Positions 31,501-39,660 are shown, numbered from the stretch's first letter. The stretch: 64,000 bases of DNA from Anammoximicrobium sp964645045 (GCA_964645045.1 CAZXYZ010000043.1:16737-80736); one strand, 5' to 3'. The notes: a model not told the origin generated them from the sequence alone. Translations and numbers: made by a program.

Positions 31501-33023
31501 CCAACTATGCCGCGGGCAACGCGTTTCTGGACGCGCTGGCGGCCTGGCGGCGAAGCCAAGGTCTGCCGGCGGTGAGCGTCAATTGGGGGCCCTGGGCCGA
31601 ATCGGGAATGGCGGCCGAAGCCGGCCGCGCGGATCAGATCCAGTCGCGCGGCATGGACTTGCTGCCGCCGCAGCCCGCGCTCGAGCTGTTGAAAACGCTG
31701 CTCGGCCGAGCCCCCGCCAACGTGGCGGTGATGGACGCCCACTGGTCCGCGATGCTGCGGCGGATGGGCGGACGCATCCCGCCGCTGTTGAACGAGATCG
31801 CCGAACACGAGGCCGCCGACGAGCAGAAACCGGCGACGGACGGCGTCGATCACGCCTTTCGCCAACAGTTGTTGGCCGTCGACATGGACCGTCGGTCGGC
31901 CCTGCTGCGCGAGTACTTTGCCGACGAGTTGTGCCGGATCATGGGAATCGAGCGGTCGCAACTGGACCTCGAACAGCCGCTGAACGAGATCGGCATGGAT
32001 TCGCTGCTGGCGATGGAATTGAAGACGAACCTGGAAATGCGGCTGGCGTTCAGCCTGCCGATGGCCGCGTTCCTGGAACGTCCCAGCGTTTCGACGCTGG
32101 CGGCCCACGCGGCCCGGGCGATTTCCGCGGGCGGTGCGGAGGGAGACACGGCGCACGAACAACCGGCTGCCGCTGCTGCGGTGTGGTCGCCCCTGGTGAC
32201 CTTGCAGCCGGCCGGCGACGGGCCGCCGGTGTTCTGCCTGCATCCGTTGGGCGGCGATGTCAACTGCTATCGCGATCTGGCCCGCAACCTGCGCGGGCAC
32301 CCCGTCCATGCCTTGCGGGGCCGCGGCAACGAAGGCCGGCTGCCGCCGCACGCGTCGCTGGCGGAAATGATACAGGCCTATGTCGAAGTCGTCAGGTCGG
32401 TTCAGCCTCATGGGCCATATCACTTGGCCAGCTGGTCGGCCGGAGGGATTTTCTCCTACGAGTTGGCCCGCATGCTCCGCGAGCAAGGCGAACAGGTCGG
32501 CTTGCTGATGCTGTTTGATACACCGCTGCCGTCGATCTACCAGCGTGTCAACGTCGACGACGACGTCAACTTCCTGTTCGATCTGGCACGTTTTGCCAAT
32601 TGGTTTTCCGGATCGGAGATCGACGCCGAAAACCTGCCGTACGAACACCTGCGAAGTCTGGACGAAGCCGCCCGCTGGGAGTTTGCTTTCCAGATTGCCA
32701 AGACGCACGGCGCCGTGCCGCCGGACAGCTCGCCGGACCACATCCGTTGCGTGGTGCAAGCGGCCCAGCGGCACGCGACCATGATCCTGAACTATCCGAT
32801 TGCTCCGTTCGACCAGACCGTACACCTGGTCCGTCCGGAGCAGCCGGATGTCCTGAGCCACATGACCGGCCAGACGTTGGAGCCGGACCTGGGCTGGGGC
32901 GAACTGTTGGGCGATCGGCTGCGGCTGCACCAATCGCCGGGCGATCATTTCAGCATGATCAACGGCGCGCAGGCGGTACGGCTGGCGGAACTCGTGTCTG
33001 CATGCATCGGAGTAGAATCCTGA
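25530..33023 (+). CDS. Fully reducing type I polyketide synthase (KS-AT-DH-KRs-ER-KR-ACP-TE)
   Basis: A 2497-residue single-module megasynthase. The ketosynthase (about 30-455) has DTACSS with Cys204, EAHGTGT and KANIGH. The acyltransferase (about 550-880) has GHSVGEY with Ser655 and HAFH at 755-758, predicting malonyl-CoA. The dehydratase has His959 in HQVQGSPVFP and Asp1134. A structural ketoreductase half (about 1230-1480) is followed by the enoylreductase (GGVG at 1637-1640) and ketoreductase (GGFGALG at 1852-1858, Tyr1993). The ACP carries GMDS with Ser2158. The thioesterase has Ser2303 in SWSAGG and a late His in GDHFSM. No C-methyltransferase is present. The set would make a saturated chain, probably iteratively. 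ATG 25530 follows GAGG. The GH3 gene starts one base after the stop. Confidence 0.93.
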   Translation: MTDVTERLAGLTPAKRQLLEQRLRGESRVAEPVAIVGLACRLPGAPDLDAYWRLIRDGIDATGPIPSTRWDVDALFDPTGEQPGKMSVRWAGLVDEVDEFDPQFFGISPREASRMDPQQRLLLEVAWEALEVAGLAPERMGGTATGVFVGIGATDYSKIPAQFEDYYQHIDAHVGTGNALSIASNRVSYILDLHGPSLSVDTACSSGLLGVHLAVQSLRNRECDAALAGGVNLILSPETTIAFSKARMLSADGCCRPFDAGANGYVRGEGCGIIVLKRLTDAVRDGDRVLAVIRGTAANQDGRTSGITAPSGRAQQAVIRAALAQAGLTTDRVSYIEAHGTGTPLGDPIETQALAQVFRRRTDNDPPLHVTSVKANIGHTETVSGIAGIIKVVLMLQHRAIPAQLHLQTLNPHLGLEGSRLQIPRQSIPWQPAGATRVAGVSSFGFGGTNTHVVLEEAAPAAPAPAPAADRPLHLLALSAKTETALMKLAARYADYLDRPPQPPAADVCYSVNIGRSHFNHRAVLTARDTGELRDRLQALQDGKKPAGVKAGRARLVSLPKVAFLFTGQGSQYAGMGRSLFETQPAFRKTLQQCDEILRDVLGQPLLQVLYGNAGQTALLDETAYTQPALFALEYSLARLWQSWGIEPSVLIGHSVGEYVAACVAGVFSLEDGLQLIAMRSALMQQLPQDGLMAVIFAPPQRVERELEPFRDSVSVAAANGPENTVISGAAQAIQTLVDQLSRDGFGTQLLTVSHAFHSPLMEPMLDEFQAAASRFQYQRPQIPLVSNLTGRLIGEEPLDASYWRRHIRGTVQFAQGMRTLAEQELHAMLEVGPTASLLGMGRRCVPDLQVLWLPSLRKGQEDWSSLLASLSDLYVLGAKVDWPGFDRDYPRQRLSMPTYPFERERYWFEPSKSPSRTPVAVQGSVLHPLLGNRVPSALPTQLFAARLSCHWPRYLIDHQVQGSPVFPAAGYVEQALAAAEQVFGPGPHVLENLSIQHAMFLPESIARAVQTAVSPESGGACSLETYSMPAEGETDQARWSLHAAGAVRRGQTVPPADVTEVDLDEVRSRAVKTHTHDEFYQDIMPNRGLVYGPTFQSIQNVYHTPVDAVAEVRLPAEVQGELAGYYLHPALGDAMFQVSSGMIPLEEDGSYSPYTYMPMGARRIRVLAPPCERMHGYSVRRSLDHRPSPESVEGDVLLVDDQGRVLVEMLGVRLQRVGRGRTAQRESDVQQWLYQVGWQPAALTPQPPTTRTGRWLIFADEQGVARQLASGLRQATGQACILVRPGDGFRKLPSSDDREHNVYHIDPRAAGDYERLLTDTFGEENAVCAGVVHLWSLDIADPDDATPAAWADMRRLGCGSVLRLVRQLVRFHFEKMPGLWLATQGAQAVTDEQAGIAAAQSLVWGLGRVAELEHPELACRLVDFDPAADTATVAAQLQQDLANPDANDQVAYRGDQRLAARLRRAADVLADAAPAENAGRLAVPATGPFRLRLGAAGSFDALRYESCARPSPQPGQVEVRVHATGLNFSDVLKAMGLYPGITDEIVPLGIECAGVVTAVGPGVKRFRVGDEVLGVVPYSLASHAVTAEYALMPKPPRVTAAEAATIPITFLTAYYGMVRLAQLQPGERVLIHAAAGGVGLAAIQIAQQIGAEVFATAGSDAKRDFLRSLGVQHVFSSRTLDFADEILQATDRQGVDVVLNSLPGDAIGKSLSLLRAYGRFLEIGKTDIYQNRMIGLLPFQDNLSYFAIDLDRLLRQRPDTVRALFAEVMQQVESGVYRPLPLTEFAAEQTAEAFRYMAQRKNIGKVVVTIGRAAADQPEAAGEPAAADGSAQPCGTAAGIIRPEATYLVTGGFGALGQHLAHWLSAQGASHLALLSRRAPAGPVAAKLDELRARGTHVAVLCGDVAERTSLAKALAQIPADFPPLRGVIHAAGVLADGLLFDMSLEQFDRPLAPKVQGAWNLHSLTRDMPLDFFVMFSSVASVLGSPGQANYAAGNAFLDALAAWRRSQGLPAVSVNWGPWAESGMAAEAGRADQIQSRGMDLLPPQPALELLKTLLGRAPANVAVMDAHWSAMLRRMGGRIPPLLNEIAEHEAADEQKPATDGVDHAFRQQLLAVDMDRRSALLREYFADELCRIMGIERSQLDLEQPLNEIGMDSLLAMELKTNLEMRLAFSLPMAAFLERPSVSTLAAHAARAISAGGAEGDTAHEQPAAAAAVWSPLVTLQPAGDGPPVFCLHPLGGDVNCYRDLARNLRGHPVHALRGRGNEGRLPPHASLAEMIQAYVEVVRSVQPHGPYHLASWSAGGIFSYELARMLREQGEQVGLLMLFDTPLPSIYQRVNVDDDVNFLFDLARFANWFSGSEIDAENLPYEHLRSLDEAARWEFAFQIAKTHGAVPPDSSPDHIRCVVQAAQRHATMILNYPIAPFDQTVHLVRPEQPDVLSHMTGQTLEPDLGWGELLGDRLRLHQSPGDHFSMINGAQAVRLAELVSACIGVES

Positions 33024-33024
33024 G

Positions 33025-34695
33025 ATGTTGGATTTGCCCATCAAGTACACGTATCTGTGGCTACGCGTGCAGGAGTTGAAGCGGTTTGTCGCGGCCGCCC
33101 AGCGCTCGCGCCAGATTCAATTGGATGTGTTGTTGAGTAAGCTGCGGCGCAACGCCACGAGCGCCTTCGGCCGCGACCATGGCTTTGCGGAGATTCGCAC
33201 CGTGAGCGACTTCCGTCGTCAGGTGCCGGTCACTGACTATGCCTACTACCGCTCCTACATCGAGCGGCTGAAGCAGGGCGAGATCACCGCCATGTTCAGC
33301 CCGCAGACCAAACTGCTGATGCTCGCTTTGACGTCCGGCACGACGGACAAGTGCAAGTTTGTGCCCATCACGCAAGAGTTCTTCGACGAGTATCGACACG
33401 GCTGGAACCTCTGGGGCTTTGGCACCTACCGCGATCATCTCGACCTGGTGCGCAAGAAGACGATCAAGCTGGGCAGCAACTGGCGGCAGTTCTGCACGGA
33501 GGCCGGTACCCCCTGCGGCGCCATCAGCGGATTGGTCGCCGAGACCGCCCCCTGGATCGCGCGCGGCCGTTTCGTGCTGCCCAGCGACGTGTACTCGATC
33601 GACGATTCGTCCTTGAAGCACTACACCGCCCTGCGGCTGTCCGTCGCCAATCCGCACGTCGGAATGGTCGCGACCGCCAATCCCAGCACGCTGATCGAGT
33701 TTGCCCGGCTGGCCGATGCCCGGCGCGAATCCCTGATTCGCGACATCCACGACGGAACCCTGAACCGGGAGGGCGAATTGCCGGCGGCGGTGCGCGGGGC
33801 CCTGCAGCCCGCAATCCGGCGACGGGACCGCTTCCGGGCTCGGGAGCTGGAACAGATCGCGGCCCGGACCGGGACGCTCTATCCGCAAGACATCTGGCCG
33901 GAGCTGTCCGTGCTGGCCGTTTGGATGGGCGGCTCCGCATCCGTCTACCTGCCGCAACTGAAGCAGTACTACGGCAGCCCCGCGCTCCGCGATCACGGCT
34001 TGAACGCCAGCGAAGCCCGGATGACCATGCCGCTGCAGGACGGCACCAGCGCGGGAATCGTCGAGTTCGTACACCATTTCTTCGAGTTCATCCCGGTCGC
34101 CGAACACGATTCGCCAAATCCCGTCGTGCTGGAAGCCCACGAACTGGAAGAGGGCCGGGATTACTACATCCTGCTCACGACCTCCGCCGGCTTCTACCGC
34201 TACGACATCCATGACGTGGTTCGCTGTGTGGGCTTCGAAGGCGAAGCTCCCCTGCTGACGTTCCTCAACAAGGGCGCCCATTTTTCGAGTATCACCGGCG
34301 AGAAGTTGAGCGAGTTCCAGGTGGTTTCCGCCGTCCGCCAGGGGGCGCAGGATCTGCAGCTGGAAATCGGGGAATTCAGCGTCGCCCCCGTGATGGACGA
34401 ACGGCCGGGTTACGTGCTGCTGGTGGAAGCGGTTTTGGACGAGACGCAACAGGGACGACTCGCTGAATCCGTTGATAAGAATTTGGAACAGTTGAACTGC
34501 GAGTACGCGGAAAAACGGCGCACGGGGCGGTTGAACCCGCTCGCGATCCGGCGCATTCCTGCCGGAACCTGGCGCGCGCTGCGCGGCGAACGCACGGCGG
34601 CGCGGGGCAACTTCGAGGAGTACAAGCATCCGTGCCTGGTGGGCGACCTCGGTTTCGTCGATCGGCTGCTGAGCCGGCCGGCGCAGGGCTCGTGA
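33025..34695 (+). CDS. GH3-family acyl-acid amido synthetase
   Basis: A 556-residue member of the GH3 branch of the acyl-adenylating superfamily. TSGTTDKCKFVPIT is the ATP/Mg loop (about 103-116). YRYDIHDVVRCVGF is the second nucleotide motif (about 391-404). LSEFQVVSAV and the C-terminal EYKHPCLVGD are also family features. Plant members adenylate jasmonate or auxin and join it to amino acids; bacterial members are little studied. It begins one base after the PKS stop (33023) and is certainly cotranscribed, so the likely substrate is the polyketide acid released by the PKS thioesterase, conjugated to an amine or amino acid. This pairing is inference. Confidence 0.88.
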   Translation: MLDLPIKYTYLWLRVQELKRFVAAAQRSRQIQLDVLLSKLRRNATSAFGRDHGFAEIRTVSDFRRQVPVTDYAYYRSYIERLKQGEITAMFSPQTKLLMLALTSGTTDKCKFVPITQEFFDEYRHGWNLWGFGTYRDHLDLVRKKTIKLGSNWRQFCTEAGTPCGAISGLVAETAPWIARGRFVLPSDVYSIDDSSLKHYTALRLSVANPHVGMVATANPSTLIEFARLADARRESLIRDIHDGTLNREGELPAAVRGALQPAIRRRDRFRARELEQIAARTGTLYPQDIWPELSVLAVWMGGSASVYLPQLKQYYGSPALRDHGLNASEARMTMPLQDGTSAGIVEFVHHFFEFIPVAEHDSPNPVVLEAHELEEGRDYYILLTTSAGFYRYDIHDVVRCVGFEGEAPLLTFLNKGAHFSSITGEKLSEFQVVSAVRQGAQDLQLEIGEFSVAPVMDERPGYVLLVEAVLDETQQGRLAESVDKNLEQLNCEYAEKRRTGRLNPLAIRRIPAGTWRALRGERTAARGNFEEYKHPCLVGDLGFVDRLLSRPAQGS

Positions 34696-34742
34696 AATCC
34701 GGGCTCAGACGTACAGAATTCAATTTTCGAGTCTGACCTACC

Positions 34743-35924
34743 ATGCGTGTTGTCGCCCTCACCGCCTACATCGTCCAACTGCCGCTCCGCCGGGAGATCA
34801 AGCACGCCTCGGCGACGCGGCGGGACAGCGCCAACCTGCTGATCCGCTGCCGCCTGAATGACGGCACGGAGGGCTGGGGCGAAGGCGTCCCGCGGTCTTA
34901 TGTGACCGGCGAAACGCCTGAGGGCGGCCTGCAACAACTGGCCGCCACGCCGCTCCTCCGGCAACTCAACCGCGACTGCGTTACCTGGCCCGACGTGATT
35001 CAGTTGTGCGGCGAGTTTCAGCCGTGCATCGACGAATCCGACCCGCGCGGCAACCGCGCCAATGCGTTGCGGTGCGCGGTCGAATTGAGCATTCTGGACG
35101 CCTTTGGACGCTGTTTCGGCCAGCCCGTCAGCGAAGTCGTCCAGCACTACGCCCCGGCGCGGACCGTCTACGCGCCGCAGGATCGCGTCCGCTACTCGAC
35201 CACGATTACCGCCGAAGCTCCCGCACAGGAACGCCTTAGCGCGCTCAAGATGCGGCTGTACGGCTTCCGGCAGTGCAAGGTCAAAGTCGGCGTTGCCGGA
35301 GCAGACGATGCCCGGCGATTGCGCCGGATTCGTTTCTGGATCGGCCGCCGGATGGACTTGCGGTTGGACGCTAACGAAGCCTGGCGAGCCGACAATTTGC
35401 CGCACAAGATCGAGCCGCTGCTCCGCTATCGGATCAGCTGCCTCGAGCAACCCGTTCCGCACGCGCAGCTGCAGTCACTGTCCGCGCTGCGGCGGCGTTT
35501 GGCTGTCCCGATCATGTTGGACGAGTCCCTGACCAGCATGGACGACGCCCAGCGGGCAATCGCGTTGGAGGCCTGCGACCTGTTCAACATCCGGCTGTCC
35601 AAGTGCGGCGGTTTTCTGGCCAGCCTGCAGTTGGCGGCGTTGGCCCACGCCTCCGGCCTGGGATACCAATTGGGCTGCCATCCGGGCGAAACGGGCATCC
35701 TGTCCGCAGCGGGGCGGCATTGGGCCGCCAGTGTCGGTGGTATCCGGTACCTGGAGGGTTCTTACGATCGGCACTTGCTGCGGGAACTGGTGACCTGCGA
35801 GGACATCACGTTCGGGTACGGCGGACGAGCGCCGGCGTTGCGGCGTCCCGGACTGGGGGTGACGATCAACCCCGACGTCCTGGCGCGATTGAAAACGGAC
35901 GAAGCCACGTGGCGCTGGGGTTAG
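34743..35924 (+). CDS. Enolase-superfamily (MLE / dipeptide-epimerase-like) enzyme
   Basis: A 393-residue enzyme with the capping domain followed by the (beta/alpha)7 barrel. The KxK motif is KVK at 179-181, metal ligands are Asp209 (LRLDANEAW), Glu235 (LEQP) and Asp260 (LDES), and the second-face Lys is Lys287 (LSKCGG). Lysines on both faces of the barrel are as in dipeptide epimerases, muconate cycloisomerases and o-succinylbenzoate synthases. It is 48 bases after the GH3 gene. With an ATP-grasp ligase and an amido synthetase nearby, epimerisation of an amino-acyl product is the attractive reading. Other MLE-type reactions remain possible. Confidence 0.82.
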   Translation: MRVVALTAYIVQLPLRREIKHASATRRDSANLLIRCRLNDGTEGWGEGVPRSYVTGETPEGGLQQLAATPLLRQLNRDCVTWPDVIQLCGEFQPCIDESDPRGNRANALRCAVELSILDAFGRCFGQPVSEVVQHYAPARTVYAPQDRVRYSTTITAEAPAQERLSALKMRLYGFRQCKVKVGVAGADDARRLRRIRFWIGRRMDLRLDANEAWRADNLPHKIEPLLRYRISCLEQPVPHAQLQSLSALRRRLAVPIMLDESLTSMDDAQRAIALEACDLFNIRLSKCGGFLASLQLAALAHASGLGYQLGCHPGETGILSAAGRHWAASVGGIRYLEGSYDRHLLRELVTCEDITFGYGGRAPALRRPGLGVTINPDVLARLKTDEATWRWG

Positions 35925-35985
35925 GCGAATTCTCGCGAGGTGGAATGCGGGATGCGGTGGTACGAGTACTGGCGCCTCACTTCCG

Positions 35986-36852
35986 TCAGCGAGGAAAATT
36001 CCGCACCGGCCCCAGCTCGTCAGGTCCGCGAGGCACGAGGATAGCAACGAGCCGCTCTTGGTCATCCAAGGCCGTCATCTCGCCCGCGTCCAACTTCCAA
36101 CGATTCCTGACGGGCAGGCCGTTGACCACTCGACGCGCTTCCTCGTCGGTCAGTTGGACCGACGGCAAGCAACCGACCGCGAGACGTGGCGGAAGCAAAT
36201 GGCCTGCGATGGTGGCGGATGTTAATTGATCCAGGGCGATGGCCTCCGCGATGCGAAACTCGCCGATCGCCGTCCGCACCAGGGCCGACATCACGGCAGC
36301 CGTGCCGAACGACTGGGCGATGTCGCGGCCCAGCGAACGGATGTAAGTTCCGGAGCCGCAGTTGACTTCGAGTTCCAACGCCGGGTATTCGTACCGCACA
36401 ACCGTCAGGCGATGGATGTCGATCGGCCGAGATTGGAGTTCGACCGGCTCGCCGCGCCGCGCCAGGTCGTACGCGCGTCGGCCTTGGACCTTGAGCGCCG
36501 AAAAGGCGGGCGGCTGTTGCTGGATCGTGCCGAGGAACGCCGGCAACGCGGCTTCGATTTCCTGCCGCGTCGGCTGCGGCGGGTGGTCCAGTTCGACGAC
36601 GTTGCCTTCGATGTCCTCGGTGTCGCTGGCCCGGCCCAGTAAGAACGTGCCGACGTAGGTCTTCGGCATCCGCTGGACGTATTCCACCAGCCGCGTCGCC
36701 GGCCCCAAGGCCACGACGAGCACCCCCGTGGCCAACGGATCCAGCGTCCCCGCATGTCCGGCCTTGACGCCGCGCAGCAACCGCTGCACGCGGTTCACCA
36801 CGTCGCGCGAAGTCACGTGCGGGGGTTTGTCAATGTTGAGCAGTCCAAACAT
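35986..36852 (-). CDS. truB: tRNA pseudouridine(55) synthase
   Basis: A 288-residue protein. It makes pseudouridine 55 in the T-loop of tRNAs. The catalytic motif HAGTLDPLATG has the nucleophile Asp38. The start (LLNIDKPPHVTSRDVV) and the insert sequence QQQPPAFSALKVQGRRAYDL are standard TruB. The C-terminal PUA-like tail is short. It is convergent with the enolase-superfamily gene (61 bases apart) and marks the end of the biosynthetic region. No rbfA or infB gene is near. Confidence 0.95.
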   Translation of the reverse strand: MFGLLNIDKPPHVTSRDVVNRVQRLLRGVKAGHAGTLDPLATGVLVVALGPATRLVEYVQRMPKTYVGTFLLGRASDTEDIEGNVVELDHPPQPTRQEIEAALPAFLGTIQQQPPAFSALKVQGRRAYDLARRGEPVELQSRPIDIHRLTVVRYEYPALELEVNCGSGTYIRSLGRDIAQSFGTAAVMSALVRTAIGEFRIAEAIALDQLTSATIAGHLLPPRLAVGCLPSVQLTDEEARRVVNGLPVRNRWKLDAGEMTALDDQERLVAILVPRGPDELGPVRNFPR

Positions 36853-36904
36853 GGGAACCCTTCAGGTAGTCTGAGGCTGAGTCTCTTTTGCGGACTCGTG
36901 CGTC

Positions 36905-37015
36905 GTCAAGACTAAAAAGTGGGGTAAGCATCCTGCTTGCCATTCGATTCATCGCGTCAAACGCAAGCTGGAAGCTTACGCCACCGCATCGGTTACCCCA
37001 AGTTTAAGCCTTGAC
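36905..37015. repeat. MITE-like element with 23-bp terminal inverted repeats
   Basis: The left arm begins GTCAAG and ends GGGGTAA (36905-36927). It is reverse-complementary, with about five mismatches, to the right arm TTACCCC through CTTGAC (36993-37015). Inside are GGTAAGCA/TGCTTGCC (36923-36941) and AAGCT/AGCTT (36965-36977) hairpins. It fills the gap between truB and the GT2 gene. No coding capacity. Confidence 0.65.
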
Positions 37016-37046
37016 GGCGCAGCAGCTGTGTCGGGCCGTCATGCCG

Positions 37047-38867
37047 CTACCTGGCCACCGTCGGCGTTTGCGACAGGTAGGCGGCCAGTTCCACACGTTT
37101 GCGCTGGCGCCAGACGCGATTCAGTTCACCCAACTCGAACCGCCGCGCAGACAAGTGCGGGCTGTAGAAGGGGTCCCGCTGCAACTGGTCTCTCCACTGT
37201 TCGATCATCAGGTGACGATGGTCGAGCTTGGTCCGGCGCGTCTTGCTGGAGTAATGAAAGGCGGTCACGTGCGGCGTGTACACAAGCCGCCAGCCTGCCT
37301 GCCGCAGCCGCAGGCACAAGTCGGTATCGTTGAAGTCTTCCGGGTACTTGACGTCGAAACCGCCAAGCGCGTCAAACGCCGAACGGCGGACCAGCAACAG
37401 CGCGCCGGTCAGGCACGAGACCTCCTGCAGGCAGCGCAGGCGGCCGCAGTAGCCCAGGGCGTCGTGCGGCAGGTCGACGTGCCCGTGGCGTCCCGTCCGG
37501 CCCATGCCAAAGAAGATGCCGGCATGCTGCACGGTTCCATCCGGATAGTACAGCAGGGGGCCGATTGCAGCGATCCGTTCATCCAGTTGGAGCGTAGCTA
37601 CCAGTTGCTCCAGCCAACCGTCGCAGAAGCCGTCGATGTCGTTGTTCAGCAGCAGCACCAGTTCGCCATCCGTGACGCCGACGGCCCGGTTGTTCATGTC
37701 CGCAAAATTGAAACGTCCCGCGTAGGGCATCACCCGGAGCACGCCTTGGGCGGTCTGCTCCGCCAGGTAGTCTCTCAGTTCCGGCTCGTCCGACTGGTGA
37801 TCGATGACCACGATTTCGTAGGCCCTGTAGTGTGTCGCGGCCCGCAGCGATGTGACGCAGGCCTTGACCAGCGCCGCGGCATTCCGCGTAGGGATGATAA
37901 TGGACACCTTGGGACACGCCCGCGGCTCGAAGCGGAATTCGTGCAGCCGCGAGTCCTGCCCGTGGACGCGCACCTGGCCCGGAATCCCGCGGCGGGCCAA
38001 GGCGGCGCTGACCGATTCCCGCTGCCGTTCCGCCAATTGACGCGCCGGCGGCGAACTGGGGTCCATTGGCGAGCGGAACCAGAGGACATGCGGAATGTGT
38101 TGAACGTCCTCCGGTTGGGCGTTCTCCGCCACGCGCAGCGCCACGTCGTACAGCCTGTCGCCGCCGTTGTTTTCCGCCCGGCTCAAGGCGTTCAGCAACA
38201 GGTCCCGGCGATAGAAGCTGAACGATCCGGTGAAAAAGCGGGCCCACAAGTACAGCTGGGAGAAGTCCGGCTTGTAGTGGAAATCCACGATCTCGCCGTT
38301 CTCCGTCAGGGTGGCTTCGTCGGCATACAGCCACGCGGCGCCGGGGTGCCGATCCAGGATGGCTGCGATCCAAGCCAGCGCATCATCGGCCAGCACCTCG
38401 TCCCCGGCGATCAGGCCGATATGCGAGGCGCTACAGTCCGCCACGCAGGCCCGCATTGCCGCGGCGACGTTCCCGGCGAAATCGTCGCACAGGCGGACAC
38501 GTCCCCTGTCGGCGGACAGTCCGCAACGCTGTAGGATGTCTTGTAGTCCCGGACCATCGCCGGCCTTGCCGACCAACTCGAGCCGCCAATTCGGGTACTG
38601 CTGGGCAGCAAGCGACTGGATGCACCGCTGCAGCTTTGGCGCGTCCAGCGACTCCACCGTGCCGACCACGACCAACGGCTCCCGAGGGCCGAGCTGCGCT
38701 AGCAGCCGAGGCAGATTCACTCGGGCCGCCTGCCACCGGATCCCGGCCGCTTGGACCGCGGACCGCAGCTTGTAACGCCAATCCCGGACGCGGAATTCGA
38801 CCGACTTCAGCCACCGGCGCAGAGACGTCTTATCTCGTGCCGGCAAGGCAGTGACCGATTCGGACAT
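37047..38867 (-). CDS. Family 2 glycosyltransferase with two GT-A domains
   Basis: A 606-residue cytoplasmic glycosyltransferase. The first GT-A-like half (about 60-290) has GTVESLD at the nucleotide site and LYADEATL at the acidic motif. The second (about 320-560) starts KVSIIIPTRNAAALVKACV, has the metal-binding NNDID, and then GALLLVRRSAFDALGGFD and EDFNDTDLC as the catalytic and acceptor motifs of GT2. Tandem GT2 proteins of this sort build surface polysaccharides. It stands alone between two repeats, with a 45-bp gap to the leftward TPR-like gene. Confidence 0.87.
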   Translation of the reverse strand: MSESVTALPARDKTSLRRWLKSVEFRVRDWRYKLRSAVQAAGIRWQAARVNLPRLLAQLGPREPLVVVGTVESLDAPKLQRCIQSLAAQQYPNWRLELVGKAGDGPGLQDILQRCGLSADRGRVRLCDDFAGNVAAAMRACVADCSASHIGLIAGDEVLADDALAWIAAILDRHPGAAWLYADEATLTENGEIVDFHYKPDFSQLYLWARFFTGSFSFYRRDLLLNALSRAENNGGDRLYDVALRVAENAQPEDVQHIPHVLWFRSPMDPSSPPARQLAERQRESVSAALARRGIPGQVRVHGQDSRLHEFRFEPRACPKVSIIIPTRNAAALVKACVTSLRAATHYRAYEIVVIDHQSDEPELRDYLAEQTAQGVLRVMPYAGRFNFADMNNRAVGVTDGELVLLLNNDIDGFCDGWLEQLVATLQLDERIAAIGPLLYYPDGTVQHAGIFFGMGRTGRHGHVDLPHDALGYCGRLRCLQEVSCLTGALLLVRRSAFDALGGFDVKYPEDFNDTDLCLRLRQAGWRLVYTPHVTAFHYSSKTRRTKLDHRHLMIEQWRDQLQRDPFYSPHLSARRFELGELNRVWRQRKRVELAAYLSQTPTVAR

Positions 38868-38912
38868 ACCAACTCCTTACGCAGTCCACCGACGAAGGCA
38901 TACGACTTGTGC

Positions 38913-39368
38913 TCATCGATCATACCCGCCAATCATGCTACGCCGCAAGCGTCTGACGGTCGCGGTCCGTTTCGAGTCCGTCGTCTGCTGGATTTCTCGG
39001 CGTAGGACGGCCGCTTCTTCGGCCCTGCCGGTTTCTTCGTACAGCATGGCGAGCCGGTCCAGCAGATCGGCGCGGTTTTCCACATCGGGCGTGGTGAGTC
39101 CTTCCTTGAGGATCTGCTCGGCTCGTACGGCATCCTTGTTGCGCTGGGCCAAAAACAGCCAATGGCTGTCCGACCACGCGATCCAACCGCCACCCCACTG
39201 CGGGCACCCGTCTAACCAGTGGCGGAAAAGGCCGTCGCCTGTTTCGCGGTTACCCAACTCGAAATGCGACTGCGCCAATGCCGTCTGGAAGTTGTCTATG
39301 GGCAACCAGCCGCCGGAAAACCGCGCCAGGATCGTTTCACAAAAGGCGATCTGCTCGCGGAAGATCAC
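38913..39368 (-). CDS. TPR-like protein, possibly the C-terminal part of a larger SEC-C-type protein
   Basis: A 151-residue helical protein from a GTG start with GGGAGAGAG just before it. Helical pairs resemble degenerate tetratricopeptide repeats: ALAQSHFELGNRETGDGLF, then WLDGCPQWGGGWIAWSD, AEQILKEGLTTPDVENRADL and LYEETGRAEEAAVL. Proteins with this segment are usually longer, with a TPR N-terminus or a SEC-C zinc motif, neither of which is seen here, so this may be a truncated copy. The function is unknown. Confidence 0.6.
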   Translation of the reverse strand: MIFREQIAFCETILARFSGGWLPIDNFQTALAQSHFELGNRETGDGLFRHWLDGCPQWGGGWIAWSDSHWLFLAQRNKDAVRAEQILKEGLTTPDVENRADLLDRLAMLYEETGRAEEAAVLRREIQQTTDSKRTATVRRLRRSMIGGYDR

Positions 39369-39660
39369 CTCTCTCCCGACGAGCGGCGAGGATCTCGTTC
39401 GGCATGACGTTGGACGCCGTTCGTGGCCGTCTGGCCTGAGCCACTCGCGGGCAAGCCACGAGGATTTCGCACGCGACGGTGACGAGGCGACGCCAAAAAC
39501 TCGTTACTCGGCTGCATCGGTCTGATCAGATCCGGATTGTCGATTCGTCCCTGGATGGCAATAATGGCCGGGATGATGCCCTTTTGCCCTTGGTGACGGC
39601 GGCTTTTGACTGCGGTTCCAGCCACGGCGGAGTGTGGCGGCTACTTGGAAGGGAGTCTCG

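Noticed and set aside
25530..33023. Polyunsaturated fatty acid synthase or enediyne-type PKS
   Set aside because: Only one ACP and a cis-AT, DH, ER, KR, TE set are present, with no tandem ACPs.
31275..33050. Long minus-strand frame opposite the PKS ACP-TE region
   Set aside because: Antisense shadow; codon composition and motifs belong to the plus-strand PKS.
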